Of a stretch of DNA of 64,000 nt, positions 9,197 to 19,200 are shown in pieces. The stretch lies in contig MLAK01000586.1 of assembly GCA_001839685.1 (NCBI GenBank), positions 1-64,000 on the forward strand, given 5' to 3'. The notes beneath the pieces were generated by a model that worked only from the letters and a program-made list of their open reading frames with translations, was not told where the DNA came from and made no database searches. A program made the position numbers and the translations under genes. The stretch's first letter is position 1; the number at the start of each line of letters is the position of its first letter. Source of the stretch: Tritrichomonas foetus (Eukaryota > Parabasalia > Tritrichomonadida > Tritrichomonadidae).

Positions 9197-9973
9197 TTAC
9201 GAATCCATGTTTTCTTCTTCAATTACATGTTTTGTAAATATTTGTTCTACTATTTCGTAAATTATATCTGTGTGAAGTTCAGTTGTTCGGCGCCTAGGCG
9301 CTAAATGTGTCTCAATAGTAAACATTACCGAATTAAGAGCGAGTAACAATTCTTCGTATTTTTTCCAAACAGATATTTTTCTTGTAGGTTTTTGTGGTTG
9401 AGCTTGAGGCAGAGAAGTGACATGAAAATCCATATTTTCTTTGACTTCTGTTATCTGAGTTTTTACTTTTCTTTCATTGATTTTTGTTTCCAATATGAGT
9501 TTCTTAGGGGAACTATTTCCCGAAATGTGCTGAACATCTAAAATTTGATTTAGAATTTGGGAGAGTTCATCTCCTAGTCTTGATCCTTTTTTCCCGTTTA
9601 AGAGCCTGTCAGATACGTTTTCAGGGAGAGTTGCTATTAACAACTCATAGTTACTAGTAAGGGTTTGATGAAGATGGGTATAAGTCGAGACAAACCCGTT
9701 ATTGTCTACAATGGCCCACACTAAAAATTTTGTTGGGTGTAAAACAGGAATTTTAGAGCGAACAAATTCATAAAAGGTTTGTAATGATGCACATGCTTGT
9801 CGAGGAGCAACAATCTCGATACTAGTTGTTTTTTTAGTTGATACAAGACATGAGTTTTTTTTAGTAGAATATTTGAGAATTGAAGCAGTTTGTATAGGAA
9901 TAGTAAAAAATTCAGCATTTGATTGTACATCCTCAACAGGAACCACATCAATAGACAGCCAATGTTCAGACAT
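9197..9973 (-). CDS. transposon accessory protein of unknown function
   Basis: 258 aa from the ATG at 9971-9973; an upstream in-frame TTG at 9982 is not preferred. I do not recognise the family. The protein is soluble, with a hydrophobic/aromatic N-terminal half (residues about 20-130, including YEFVRSKIPVLHPTKFLVWAIV), a polar centre, a basic stretch with KPTRKISVWKKYEELL and RRRTTELH, and an acidic tail ending EEENMDS. The basic C-terminal part could bind nucleic acid. It is transcribed away from the transposase from a shared 580-bp region, has its own initiator-like motifs, and lies inside the inverted repeats, so it travels with the element. Possible roles are a transposition co-factor or regulator; neither is shown by sequence. 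Confidence 0.65.
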   Translation of the reverse strand: MSEHWLSIDVVPVEDVQSNAEFFTIPIQTASILKYSTKKNSCLVSTKKTTSIEIVAPRQACASLQTFYEFVRSKIPVLHPTKFLVWAIVDNNGFVSTYTHLHQTLTSNYELLIATLPENVSDRLLNGKKGSRLGDELSQILNQILDVQHISGNSSPKKLILETKINERKVKTQITEVKENMDFHVTSLPQAQPQKPTRKISVWKKYEELLLALNSVMFTIETHLAPRRRTTELHTDIIYEIVEQIFTKHVIEEENMDS

Positions 9974-9980
9974 AGATAAC

Positions 9981-9990
9981 AATGAAATGA
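9981..9990 (-). promoter_or_regulatory. tandem initiator candidates for accessory gene
   Basis: On the minus strand this reads TCATTTCATT, two abutting copies of TCATT. They end 7 bases before the ATG at 9971-9973 and support that start over the TTG. Confidence 0.4.
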
Positions 9991-10534
9991 AATGTTCATA
10001 TTGAATTTATTTCTATGAAATTGAAAGCATTCAATAAAAGTATTTCGACACAATAAAGTTATTTCTTCATTGTGTGCTTAATTATTGCATCAATCTAATA
10101 ATTCATTTTATTTATCAGTTACTTAATCCATTTTTTAAATATGATATCATATAAGTTTAATCAGAACAAAGATAAATTAAGTATTAATTTTTTATTTGAA
10201 AATGGTTGAAAGTAATACATAGTTGTAAACGACTTTTTTTCAGATATTATTTTTTTTTATTTTTAGAAAAATTCTAAGAAATTGAAGCATCAAGAAAAGA
10301 TAAAGAAAGTATTCAAAAGAAAATGGTTAAATAGAAAGTAGTTTTCGAGTAATTAATGGAATAAGATATCTTCCTCTACTTTTTGAGTGTGTATCCATAA
10401 TTACTCATTCAGTTTTTCTTCTATATCTCTTTCGGCATCAATATTTCATGTAATATATCAACCAATAAGGTGAAAATAGGTAAGTTTAATTTTCTGTTTC
10501 ATTCAATTTTCAAAAACATTGAAAAAAAGACAGT

Positions 10535-10539
10535 TCATT
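10535..10539 (+). promoter_or_regulatory. initiator candidate for transposase gene
   Basis: TCATT, in the context TCATTT, lies 18 bases before the ATG at 10555. This fits a transcript start inside the upstream open stretch and favours that ATG over the TTG at 10519. Confidence 0.4.
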
Positions 10540-10554
10540 TCACCATTTGGTCTC

Positions 10555-11349
10555 ATGATAAAGGCATTGGTTACTGACTTCTTTAAATCACCTCATCCAG
10601 GAGTTCACAAAAAACAACTATATCAGCAATTTCTAGAGATGCATCATGATGTTACAATATCATATTCATATTTTTGCGAAGTAGCTAAAACAGTTACTTC
10701 AAAAAGGACTATTCGAACTGGAGCAGCAGACTGTAATATTAAAAAACTATCAGCAATATTAATAGAAAGATCAATTTTGAAAATTAATTATAAAAATACT
10801 TTCTCAATTGATGAAAAGCCCTTCATTCCCAAAAAATTCAATTTAAAATCAATGTACGTGCCAAAGAATTATAAAGGTGGGATATACAAGCCTATATTTC
10901 ATTCATGCAACCTTCCACCTTTATATATCATTGTAATGATAAACCGTTATGGTATCATTTCCTATGCCACTAGTTATGAACCTTTCAATACATTAACATT
11001 TAATTGTTTTTTAATGAACAACATTGAGCTTTTTGGTCGAAATTCCGAGCGGAAATATTTTTTGTTTGATAATGCCACCTTCCATAAACTTATGGATGAA
11101 ACTAAAGATTTAGCAGCGACCAAAAATATTTCTTTCACATATACTTCTCCTAACTCCTGTTTCCTTGATCCAATTGAAGAAGTTTTTTCAATAATAAATG
11201 AAATATTCATCAAAAAGTACTATGCAAAGATATTGAATGAAAAGAAAATTGCTCCATTGAATAAAGAAACCATGAAACAAATGATTTGCGAATCAATTGA
11301 AGAAGCTAGTCGAAACTTTACTATATTTTATCACAGAGCTTGCCTTTAG
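10555..11349 (+). CDS. DDE transposase, IS630/Tc1-like (D-D35-E)
   Basis: 264 aa from the first ATG; a TTG 36 bases upstream extends the frame. Residues 1-75 are helical and basic and probably form the DNA-binding part. The RNase-H-like catalytic core follows: D86 in FSIDEKPF, D172 in LFDNATFHK and E208 in SCFLDPIEEVFS. Exactly 35 residues separate the second Asp from the Glu. LDPIEEVFSxxN is the counterpart of the NPIE block of IS630/Tc1 transposases. The enzyme would bind the element's inverted repeats and perform cut-and-paste. The protein is shorter than the usual 330-350 aa because the N-terminal helix-turn-helix region is reduced; an upstream exon or start cannot be excluded. The catalytic triad is intact. 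Confidence 0.85.
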   Translation: MIKALVTDFFKSPHPGVHKKQLYQQFLEMHHDVTISYSYFCEVAKTVTSKRTIRTGAADCNIKKLSAILIERSILKINYKNTFSIDEKPFIPKKFNLKSMYVPKNYKGGIYKPIFHSCNLPPLYIIVMINRYGIISYATSYEPFNTLTFNCFLMNNIELFGRNSERKYFLFDNATFHKLMDETKDLAATKNISFTYTSPNSCFLDPIEEVFSIINEIFIKKYYAKILNEKKIAPLNKETMKQMICESIEEASRNFTIFYHRACL

Positions 11350-11864
11350 AGATTGAAATCAAAAATCAACTTTTTGAATAAAACTGCTATTTCTCAAAAT
11401 AAAATTATCTTGAATTGTTCTTTGTAATTTTCCATAATTTTTATATTTATCTCTTATATTTTTTACTTTATATAAATATATTGAAAATTCTTGATAAATT
11501 GTTTTTTCAAAAATCCATTAGGTAATTATCCAAATAAAATTCCTTTGTTTCATAATTTTAGATCACCATTATATTTAAAATACATTTTTCCCAAGTTTTG
11601 ACACACTGAAACAAAATTCCCAGAAAAAACCAAAATGATATTTTTTATTCGGATCAAAAAATTTAAAAATCGGAGCGAGACATAGATCATTATGACATCC
11701 CAAAAAAATCTCAGAAGATGTATTAATTACAGCTATTTTTATCCATTTTTTTAATTTTGGAGTTTTGGGAAAAAGTGGATCGCGTGATTTATTTCCTCAA
11801 ATATTTGTATGATATCATTGAAATTAAATTTTCATGACCAAATAAATGCTGAAATAGTAAATTT
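11350..11864. other. transposon right end and promoter of next gene
   Basis: Contains the A/T-rich subterminal part of the transposon, its right inverted repeat and the 5' flank of the 389-aa membrane protein. A TCATT motif at 11815-11819 is a weak initiator candidate. No gene. Confidence 0.5.
11759..11786 (-). repeat. right terminal inverted repeat
   Basis: Inverse partner of 8726-8753. Confidence 0.85.
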
Positions 11865-13034
11865 ATGAATGAAGCGGAAAATTTACCACAAGCTTTAGTT
11901 GACAGATCTATTGTATGGTGGCGCAACTTGAGAATTAGCTTATTTAATAATACCATTATGTTTGGCATTTTCTTTCTTTTTGTCGCTTTTCATTCACAAT
12001 TTCATAATTACTATTCTTACGAAGGAGTTCCTGATACTGTTCTTCTTGCCAGAACACTCTACCACATTCCAAACATAAGCAAAACCTTCCCAGAACTCTT
12101 CAACACACCTTATTATTTTGCTCAATATCAATATTATCCGATTTATTTACGGATTTTTATTAAAATTTGTTTTTTTGATTCTTGGTTAGCCGTCCCATTA
12201 TCCACTTTTTTCCAGAACATTTTATCAACTTTTTCCTTTTTTTATATGCTCAGTTCCTTCAATGTTGTTTATAATTATTTTCTATCTTCCTATGTTTTCA
12301 TTACATTTCCATTAACATTTATACTACAAAAAAACTTAGCCTTACCAACTTCTTTGTGTTTTTCTTTTGAATGTTTAGCATTTGCTTTTTTGAAACAGAA
12401 AAAGATTCTTTTTGTTTCGATTTTTTGTCTTTTGGCTACTTTAATATCCTTTCAAGGGATTATTGTCACACTTTCTATTCTTTCCTATTTCATTATTAAG
12501 AAAAAGCTGATTCGTTTTCTGATTTTATTTTTAATTTCACTTTTAACAATCCCTTCGTATATGTTTCTTGGAAATATAATGTATGGTGATAAAGATGCAT
12601 GTTTTAAAGCAATTTTTTTAAAATTTTCAAATGTTCCTTTTTCTGCATTCTATCAAATTGGTGAAAAAAGACCATTTTATCTACTTTTTGGTACCTTTTT
12701 ATCATTTCTGCTTCCTTCTATCCTTGGAACAATCCGACTTTATTCAATTGCTACTCCACTTTTTATTTATTGTCTTTTTTCGTTATTTTTCATAGTATAT
12801 ATTAATGTAGTTGATTTTGAAAAGTATTTTATTGGATTGTCTGCATTTGCTGTAATTATTGGATTTGATGATGCCATTAGTTTTGTCTTAAAAATCATCA
12901 GGAATCCAATTTTGCTATTGTTTATTGAAATTGTGATTTATTTCATTTCATCAGGACTACTTCATTATCACTTAATGCCATATGAATATTCTGAATATTC
13001 GATGAACATTCAATACCCATTTATTGATTTCTAG
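11865..13034 (+). CDS. multi-pass membrane protein of unknown function
   Basis: 389 aa with about nine to ten hydrophobic segments and a short cytosolic N-terminus ending RSIVWWRNLRIS. A loop after the first segment carries EGVPDTVLLARTLYH and a Tyr-rich PYYFAQYQYYP. An acidic residue plus aromatic pairs in the first luminal loop is reminiscent of GT-C transferases or GPI/dolichol-pathway enzymes, but no diagnostic motif was identified. The gene upstream across the transposon is also a polytopic GT-C-like protein on the same strand, so the element may have split a former neighbouring pair. Codon use is as A/T-rich as in the neighbours. The start is the first ATG of the frame. Confidence 0.65.
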   Translation: MNEAENLPQALVDRSIVWWRNLRISLFNNTIMFGIFFLFVAFHSQFHNYYSYEGVPDTVLLARTLYHIPNISKTFPELFNTPYYFAQYQYYPIYLRIFIKICFFDSWLAVPLSTFFQNILSTFSFFYMLSSFNVVYNYFLSSYVFITFPLTFILQKNLALPTSLCFSFECLAFAFLKQKKILFVSIFCLLATLISFQGIIVTLSILSYFIIKKKLIRFLILFLISLLTIPSYMFLGNIMYGDKDACFKAIFLKFSNVPFSAFYQIGEKRPFYLLFGTFLSFLLPSILGTIRLYSIATPLFIYCLFSLFFIVYINVVDFEKYFIGLSAFAVIIGFDDAISFVLKIIRNPILLLFIEIVIYFISSGLLHYHLMPYEYSEYSMNIQYPFIDF

Positions 13035-14314
13035 TTTCTATCTTAAGCAATCTTTATATATATATATATATATACATATATATATTTTCACATGAAAAGG
13101 GGAAAATTATATTGGGGAAGAATGAAATTAAATTGACAATTTGATATTATGATCAACCCAAATTCAATAATGTTTCTGATATAGAAAAGATCCTCGCCCA
13201 CACCTTTTGATAAAATATTATTATACATAGTATTTATTGTCTTTGTGGGAAACACATTCCTGTTTTTTCGAGTACGGATGTTCACTCAGTACTTTGTCGA
13301 TGTGACGTGACATTCCAGGTTTGGTAAATTATCTAGATTTTATGGTTGATAAAGCAAGAAAACAATCTACTTCGCGAAACAATTCAATGCATTATATTAG
13401 TTTAATAAGACTGCAGTTAATTTGATTTTCATAATTTCACATTTAATGAAACTTCAAAATTGATAAAAAATTTTGCCCGACTGGCTCGAATAAGTTGTGA
13501 ATATTTCCTTTCGAATCTCGATTTTTTTCAAAGCATACTAAATATGCAATGAATAAGATCCTCGATTTATCGTTTGACAATTTGTATGAAGTAATTCTTT
13601 CATTTCTTGAAGGAAATAAATATATGGTACCACAACTACTATTATTTATTAATGAGAAAGGGTGCATAAATGATATCAAAAATATCTATTATTACTATGG
13701 TAATAAGGTGATAAATACCAAAAATTTACAAGAATGGCATTGAAAGAAAGTAATATTACAACAATTTTTAGCTTTATTACTAACGTTAAAATCTATCAGC
13801 TGCTAGACTCTTTGGGAATGAAATCCAATCATTAAATAATAAATATTTCGCTTATTATTACATCTCATGAAATAGTTAATCCATAAAATATTATTTAAGG
13901 ATATATATCTATATTAAGCATATTATATATAATATGTTTTAACTTACCAATAAAACATTAATGTTAAGTGAGAACTCATAGCATTGAATATGCTTTGACG
14001 GTAAATTTTTTAGAATGAAAATTAAAGTAATCCTAATTTTGCCATGAACACTTTTCACTAATTTCACCTTACATTTAACCTTAAATGTTCACAGTTCAAC
14101 TTTTTCATTATTCTTAGCCACTGTTTAACACAAAAAGTGTCAATTGAGAAGAAATGCGTTTTTGGCTCACTAGCTTTTTGTGAGCATAAAACACCATTTA
14201 TTTTAAAAAAAGTTTATGCCGATATCAGAAAACCGATAGGATCATCTTTTTGAAAGGAAAATCGCATACAAAATGTAATCGCAATTGAATTTTGAAAAGA
14301 TAAAAAATAAAATC
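13035..14314. other. 1.3-kb intergenic region
   Basis: Starts with a TA microsatellite. A 64-codon ATG frame at 13549-13743 has no recognisable motif and a 78-codon frame opposes it. A small hairpin pairs GCTCAC (14165-14170) with GTGAGC (14180-14185). Otherwise it is A/T-rich with nothing recognisable, and unusually long for this window. Confidence 0.5.
13054..13086. repeat. TA microsatellite
   Basis: About 16 TA units with one C interruption, 20 bases after a stop codon. Confidence 0.85.
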
Positions 14315-15718
14315 ATGGATGATAAAAATGCTTATTCACAAGAAGCCAGTATGGAAGGTAATCTTGAGCGCAAAGGAGCGATGGGATTTTGGATAAAAAA
14401 ATACTGTCGACTCGTCGGCAAAAAATTATTAATCTATAAAAAGATTTCTGATAAAAGCCCAGAGCTAGAAATATCCATAAACTTTACAACAAACACAGAA
14501 ATAACAAATCCAAATAACAATAGATTCAAAATTACCTACGGGAATAATGAGATTATTCATTTTCAAGCAAAAACGAAAAATTTAATGATGAGATGGGTTT
14601 TGGATTTAAGGGGGTGTTCGTTTACAAATCCATCAATATCAATGGACATGTTTGATATCATTTCTGTGATTGGCCGTGGTTTTTATGGAAAAGTGATGTT
14701 ATGTCGAAAAAAAGACACTCATGAGCTTTTGGCAATAAAAACAGTTCATAAAAACCGATTGATTAGAGAAAACAAACTTCATACAATACTGACAGAACGA
14801 TCAGTTCTCACAAAAATAGACTCTCCTTTTATTATAACTCTGAAATATGCTTTCCAAACAATGACAAAATTTTATTTGTGTCTTGAATATGCCGCTGGTG
14901 GAGATTTGTTTCATTTATTGAAAAAACGTGGTACAATCTTTTTATCTGAAAGAGACATTAAATTGTATATAATTGAAATAAGTCTCGCTATTGACTATTT
15001 ACATCAAAACGAAATTATTTATCGAGATTTAAAACCAGAAAATATTTTGTTTGATGCTTCAGGACATATAAAATTGACTGATTTTGGACTATCTAAGGAT
15101 TTAAATGAATCTGAAACAACAAGAACATTTTGTGGAACATCTGAATATATGGCGCCAGAAATAATAAAAAGAAGTGGATATGATAAATCTGTTGATTGGT
15201 GGGGTGTTGGTTTAGTTGCTTATGAGCTAATTTTTGGTGATCATCCTTTTACATCGATAAATAAACAAAGAATGTATTCAAATATTGTGAACCAAGATCC
15301 ATTCTTTGAAGATGGAACTGATCCAGAATTAAAAAGTTTGTTATTATCACTTTTAAATAAAAATCCAAAGAAAAGAGGGAATTTTGAGACAATTAAAAAC
15401 TCAAAATTTTTCTCTGAATTTGATTTTAATGATGTAATGAAAAAGAAAATATCACCAAATTATGTTCCCGAATTCACTAATTCTGCTTCCGCTGAAAATT
15501 TTGATCGTGAATTCACAGAAGAAAAAGCATTTGATTCTTTAGTTAAATCATCATCAGGTACAAATAATTTCATTGTTTCTAATTTTTCCTATTCCTGTAT
15601 AGAAAAGTTAGAAATACTTGATTCTACAATGAGTTCTATGGTTCCTATGAATAATGAATGTGATAAAGCATGCGATAGTGCATGTGATGATGCATGTGGC
15701 AATGCAAGTGATAATTAA
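14315..15718 (+). CDS. PH-domain AGC-family protein kinase, Akt/PKB-like
   Basis: 467 aa from the first ATG; a TTG 30 bases upstream keeps the frame but is unlikely. A PH domain spans residues 13-100, with EGNLERKG at its first strand and MMRWVLDLRG at its last helix. The kinase domain (about 113-368) is complete: glycine loop IGRGFYGKV, K142, E161, YRDLKPEN (D238), DFGLSK (D256), activation loop TFCGTSEYMAPE (phosphorylatable T271) and an AGC C-tail. VSNFSY (F424, S425, Y426) resembles the hydrophobic motif FxxFSY that is phosphorylated in Akt, with Val in the first aromatic position. The order PH, kinase, hydrophobic motif is that of Akt/PKB, which reads phosphoinositides at membranes. The last 20 residues are a Cys/Asp/Ala repeat encoded by a 12-base tandem array. 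Confidence 0.93.
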   Translation: MDDKNAYSQEASMEGNLERKGAMGFWIKKYCRLVGKKLLIYKKISDKSPELEISINFTTNTEITNPNNNRFKITYGNNEIIHFQAKTKNLMMRWVLDLRGCSFTNPSISMDMFDIISVIGRGFYGKVMLCRKKDTHELLAIKTVHKNRLIRENKLHTILTERSVLTKIDSPFIITLKYAFQTMTKFYLCLEYAAGGDLFHLLKKRGTIFLSERDIKLYIIEISLAIDYLHQNEIIYRDLKPENILFDASGHIKLTDFGLSKDLNESETTRTFCGTSEYMAPEIIKRSGYDKSVDWWGVGLVAYELIFGDHPFTSINKQRMYSNIVNQDPFFEDGTDPELKSLLLSLLNKNPKKRGNFETIKNSKFFSEFDFNDVMKKKISPNYVPEFTNSASAENFDREFTEEKAFDSLVKSSSGTNNFIVSNFSYSCIEKLEILDSTMSSMVPMNNECDKACDSACDDACGNASDN

Positions 15719-15762
15719 TGTGATAATTAATGCGATAATGCATGTGATAATGTGTGCGGTAT
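15655..15762. repeat. 12-bp tandem array spanning the kinase stop codon
   Basis: About nine imperfect copies of a TGTGATAATGCA-like 12-mer. The first half is coding (CDKACDSACDDACGNASD). The TAA stop at 15716-15718 arises within the array, and further copies continue as 3' untranslated sequence. Unit length is a multiple of three, so copy changes keep frame, but point changes in a unit create or remove the stop. Confidence 0.8.
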
Positions 15763-16203
15763 ATCTATAAATTATAATTCTTGAGAATGAAACTACATTC
15801 ATTCTTCAGAATTTTTCATTGTATTATTGTATCATGAATATTATTAAAATAGAAAATAATATTTCATCGTAGTTTTTATTATTATTATTCCTAAAGCATT
15901 TGTTCAAATACTTCGAAGCATATATATTGAAGTTTATAAAACTGATATTAGAGATTCGAGGAAAAGATCGAAAAAAGATTTGCACCTTAATGCCTTGGAA
16001 AAAGTGTATTAGTGACTCAAGTCTGCAAAAAGGGTTTTATATAATACTACCAACGAAAAAAGCGATTTTTTACTCATGCGAAGATTCAAAGAAAAGAAAA
16101 TATAGAGTTTAATATAACTTACACTAAATACCAAACATTTATTAATAATCATAAAAGAAAGATAAACATACATTATTTTGTTTGAAGAACATGGAAGAAA
16201 AGG
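15719..16203. other. convergent intergenic region
   Basis: 3' flanks of the AGC kinase and the cyclase-like gene, including the tail of the 12-bp array. A 70-codon frame here lacks an ATG at its start and any motif. No gene. Confidence 0.5.
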
Positions 16204-19200
16204 TTAAGCATTTGGCCTTGTCACATCATAAAGTTCATAAATTTGGGTGATTTTATTTGGATAAAATGATTGTTTTATACTAAATTTATCCGTGTCTGTG
16301 AAAATCAAATCACGAACAGATTGGCTCACCTCAACAACATTTTCTTTGGCTTCCATAATTGAAAGAAGAGAATACTCATAAGGTTTTCCATACACACAAA
16401 ACTGTGGAGCAGAACTATCCAAAACACTTCCGAAAAGTGGTCCACCGTGATTCAAAGCAAATTTGAGATTCAAAGAAGAGTCACAGTCTTTATTTAAAGC
16501 TGGAAGCGAATCTAAAATATCAAGTGCAAAAAGCACAGCTTGAGTGGCTTGATCATTTGGCTGTTCTTGGAAGTCGAAAAGTCCACAACAGGCAATAAAA
16601 TTATTTTCCATGGTTAAAATTTCATGAACAGCTGGATATTGTGTTGCAATTTCGGCAAATCGATCAAAGAAAGTACCCATAATTCCAACTACCGCTTGAG
16701 GAAGTCTGGAATTAACCATTTCTAAGAAACCAGAAATTTGAATGATAATAATTGTGGCTTTCTTTGACGAAAACAAAGTTGAACCTGTAGCCATACGAAT
16801 AACTCGATATACTTCAGGTGGAACGATTTGTCGAATCAAGATTTCTGATTTCTTTTTAACATCATGCGCTTGTCTCTTTTGTTTATCATCTTCAGACAAA
16901 TCACGCATCATTATTAAAAATGCCCCATTTTTCCGTCTGTTTTCGGTATCTTCGCATGCAATTACATAAAGTTGAACTGTAATCACTTTTCCAGATTCAA
17001 GTTGGCAGTGCATAAAGAATGATTCAGCAACTTTACCATTTCCATTTCTCATTAATTCAAGTGCATGATTAAGCTGTTGTAATCCCGCAACATGATCAGT
17101 TTGATATTCAGGTGATGGAGTATGTGAGAATAATGAAGTAAATGGCTGCCCTAGCGCCTGTTCTTGGGGATATCCGGTGATCTTAACAAATGAGGTATTT
17201 ACAGTTTCTATAATCCCAACTGAAGAAACTGAGCAAACCCCATTTCTTGTTGATGCTAAAATTGCTTGTGATTTAGTCATTGTTTCTGTATTAGTCATTG
17301 TTTCGTCAAGAATTAAGCTCATCAATTGTGGTGAATTAATAATTTCCTCGGGTGGTAAAAATCTAATCATTTGCTTAATACCTTCAAACGTTAAATGAAG
17401 ATAACGTAAAGAAAAGAATAGCAAAATCAAAAAAATTAACGTAACTATAATACCAATAATAGAAATAGCTAAAATAGTAGTATCGACAAATTCCACATTA
17501 TCATTCACATAATCTACAATTAAAACTTGATAAGCTCGAACAGCTTGAATTATCCTTAGCTCTAAAAGAACAACAAAATCACTGTAGGTGGCTTCATTCA
17601 AAGCATCAGCAGGAGGAGAGATTTTATTGATCATTTTCATAAAAAGATATTGCATGTAACTAATAGCCCGGTCAATAGAAACACATTTTACATAATCTAT
17701 AAATGCTGATGTATTATGAACTGTTTGATTGCATGTATCTAAGAAATGAAATTCATTCAAACCTTTTTCAGCTCCAATAATGGTTCCACTTGTCTCATCT
17801 CCATATAAAAGTCTCATATGTGTCTCAAGATGAATTTTTATTGATTCATTAAATAACATATATAGTGTCTGATTTTCATCTGGGGTAACCACCAAATTAA
17901 GGAAAAGTGAAGAAACACTCATTATTGCCGAAATTAGTCTAGAACTTGATAACAAATGCCAAAATAAATAATCTTTCACATCATTCATATATAAATAGTT
18001 AATATATGGTGTGAAAAATAGAAGAATTGCAGGCAAAATTGCACTAAAAATACCTAAAATGAAAAGCACAATGAAAATATAACTATTTTGGACAACAGAT
18101 AAATATGAGCCTTTTGCAAGAGGCTGCGGCATTTGATGTAACTGAATTGGCAAGAGAGAAGTATTGATAATTTCTGGTTTCATTTTTTGAAGCATTCCAA
18201 CAATTTCATACACTTCTTTATATAATCTATAAATTGACATAATCTGAAAAGGGATAAAAATAATGAAAACTGCTAAACTCATTAAAATACCAATTGCTAA
18301 ATTTGCAGTCTTTTGTGAATTTCCAATATCATCCCATAATTTAATTAATTTCATTCTAATATCTTCAAGTTCACGACTCACTAGTAAGCTATTAAAAACA
18401 ATCGTTGATCTATCGTCAGTCTGCCAAGCCATTGGGTCATTGTATTGGTGAGCGGCTACTCGCTGTGATTCAGAGAATATGTAAGCAACAATTTGTTTGA
18501 TCGACATATTTTCTATAATATTATTAACAAGATAAAATTCATAAAATGGCATACTTAATCGTTGTTCATTGAAAAATGATCTCAAATGAACGAATTTACT
18601 TGATTGTGAAAGTTTTTCTAAGAAAAGGTCAAAATAGTTACGTCCATTTTCAACCGCTTCGATTGTAACTAATGAATTATTCATTAAAGAATGAATTTTT
18701 TTGACATCAGTATCACTGATAGGAATACTATCTTTGAGATAATATACAGAATATTGAAATTCATCAACACAAATTTGAATTGAGTGATAATATGCTCCTA
18801 ACAGGAAATTAATTGTAGTTTCTGAAAGATATTGAACCGTTTCCAAAAGAAACACGGAATCATCATTTGTTGATGGTAAAAATAGCATATTAATAATAAA
18901 TAGCAAAATCACAAACAATGTTTGGGCATATAATAAATATTCGACACTTTTTAGTTTTTTGAAAGTAGCCTTTGAAAATGCAGACTGAATAGAAATTCGA
19001 ATTCTTCCAAAAGAAATAGTTTCGTCCATTAATTCTGCATTCTCGTCAATGTATTCACCATCCATCAGTGTGCTTTCTTCTTTAACTAACAATGGCGCTG
19101 CAGTGACCTCATAATGCGTTGGGTCTCCATTCATTATGAAATGACCTTTCATGTCCATGATTCTTTTGGTTAAATAATGTGGAAAAGTATTCACAAAAGA

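Larger units (their letters stand above)
9974..10554. other. central divergent promoter region of transposon
   Basis: 581 A/T-rich bases between the two transposon genes, with initiator-like motifs facing each gene. Nothing coding. Confidence 0.5.
8726..11786. mobile_element. 3.06-kb DNA transposon with terminal inverted repeats and two divergent genes
   Basis: The left end (8726-8753, beginning CACGCAATCCACTTTTTCCC) and the right end read on the minus strand (11786-11759, beginning CACGCGATCCACTTTTTCCC) match at 26 of 28 positions. Both ends are flanked by ATT (8723-8725 and 11787-11789), a possible 3-bp target duplication; an alternative boundary one base further out is possible. Inside are a DDE transposase on the plus strand and an accessory gene on the minus strand, sharing a central promoter region. 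The transposase is IS630/Tc1-like in motif layout, but these ends and the non-TA flanks do not match a classical mariner. Both genes are open, so the copy may be recent. Confidence 0.8.

Noticed and set aside
9062..9304. 80-codon plus-strand frame including an N
   Set aside because: Covers an unresolved base and runs opposite the end of the accessory gene; composition only.
10480..10490. GTAAGT, possible 5' splice site before the transposase
   Set aside because: No trichomonad-type branch/3' site was found nearby, and all other genes here lack introns.
13549..13743. 64-codon ATG frame in the 13-14.3 kb spacer
   Set aside because: No motif, no initiator, and an equally long frame on the other strand; probably chance, though a small protein cannot be excluded.
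14165..14185. Hairpin GCTCAC/GTGAGC as a terminator or RNA gene
   Set aside because: A 6-bp stem in A/T-rich DNA is within chance, and no RNA family is recognised.
15900..16112. 70-codon frame between kinase and cyclase-like genes
   Set aside because: Begins with TTG, not ATG, and lies in the facing 3' regions of two genes.
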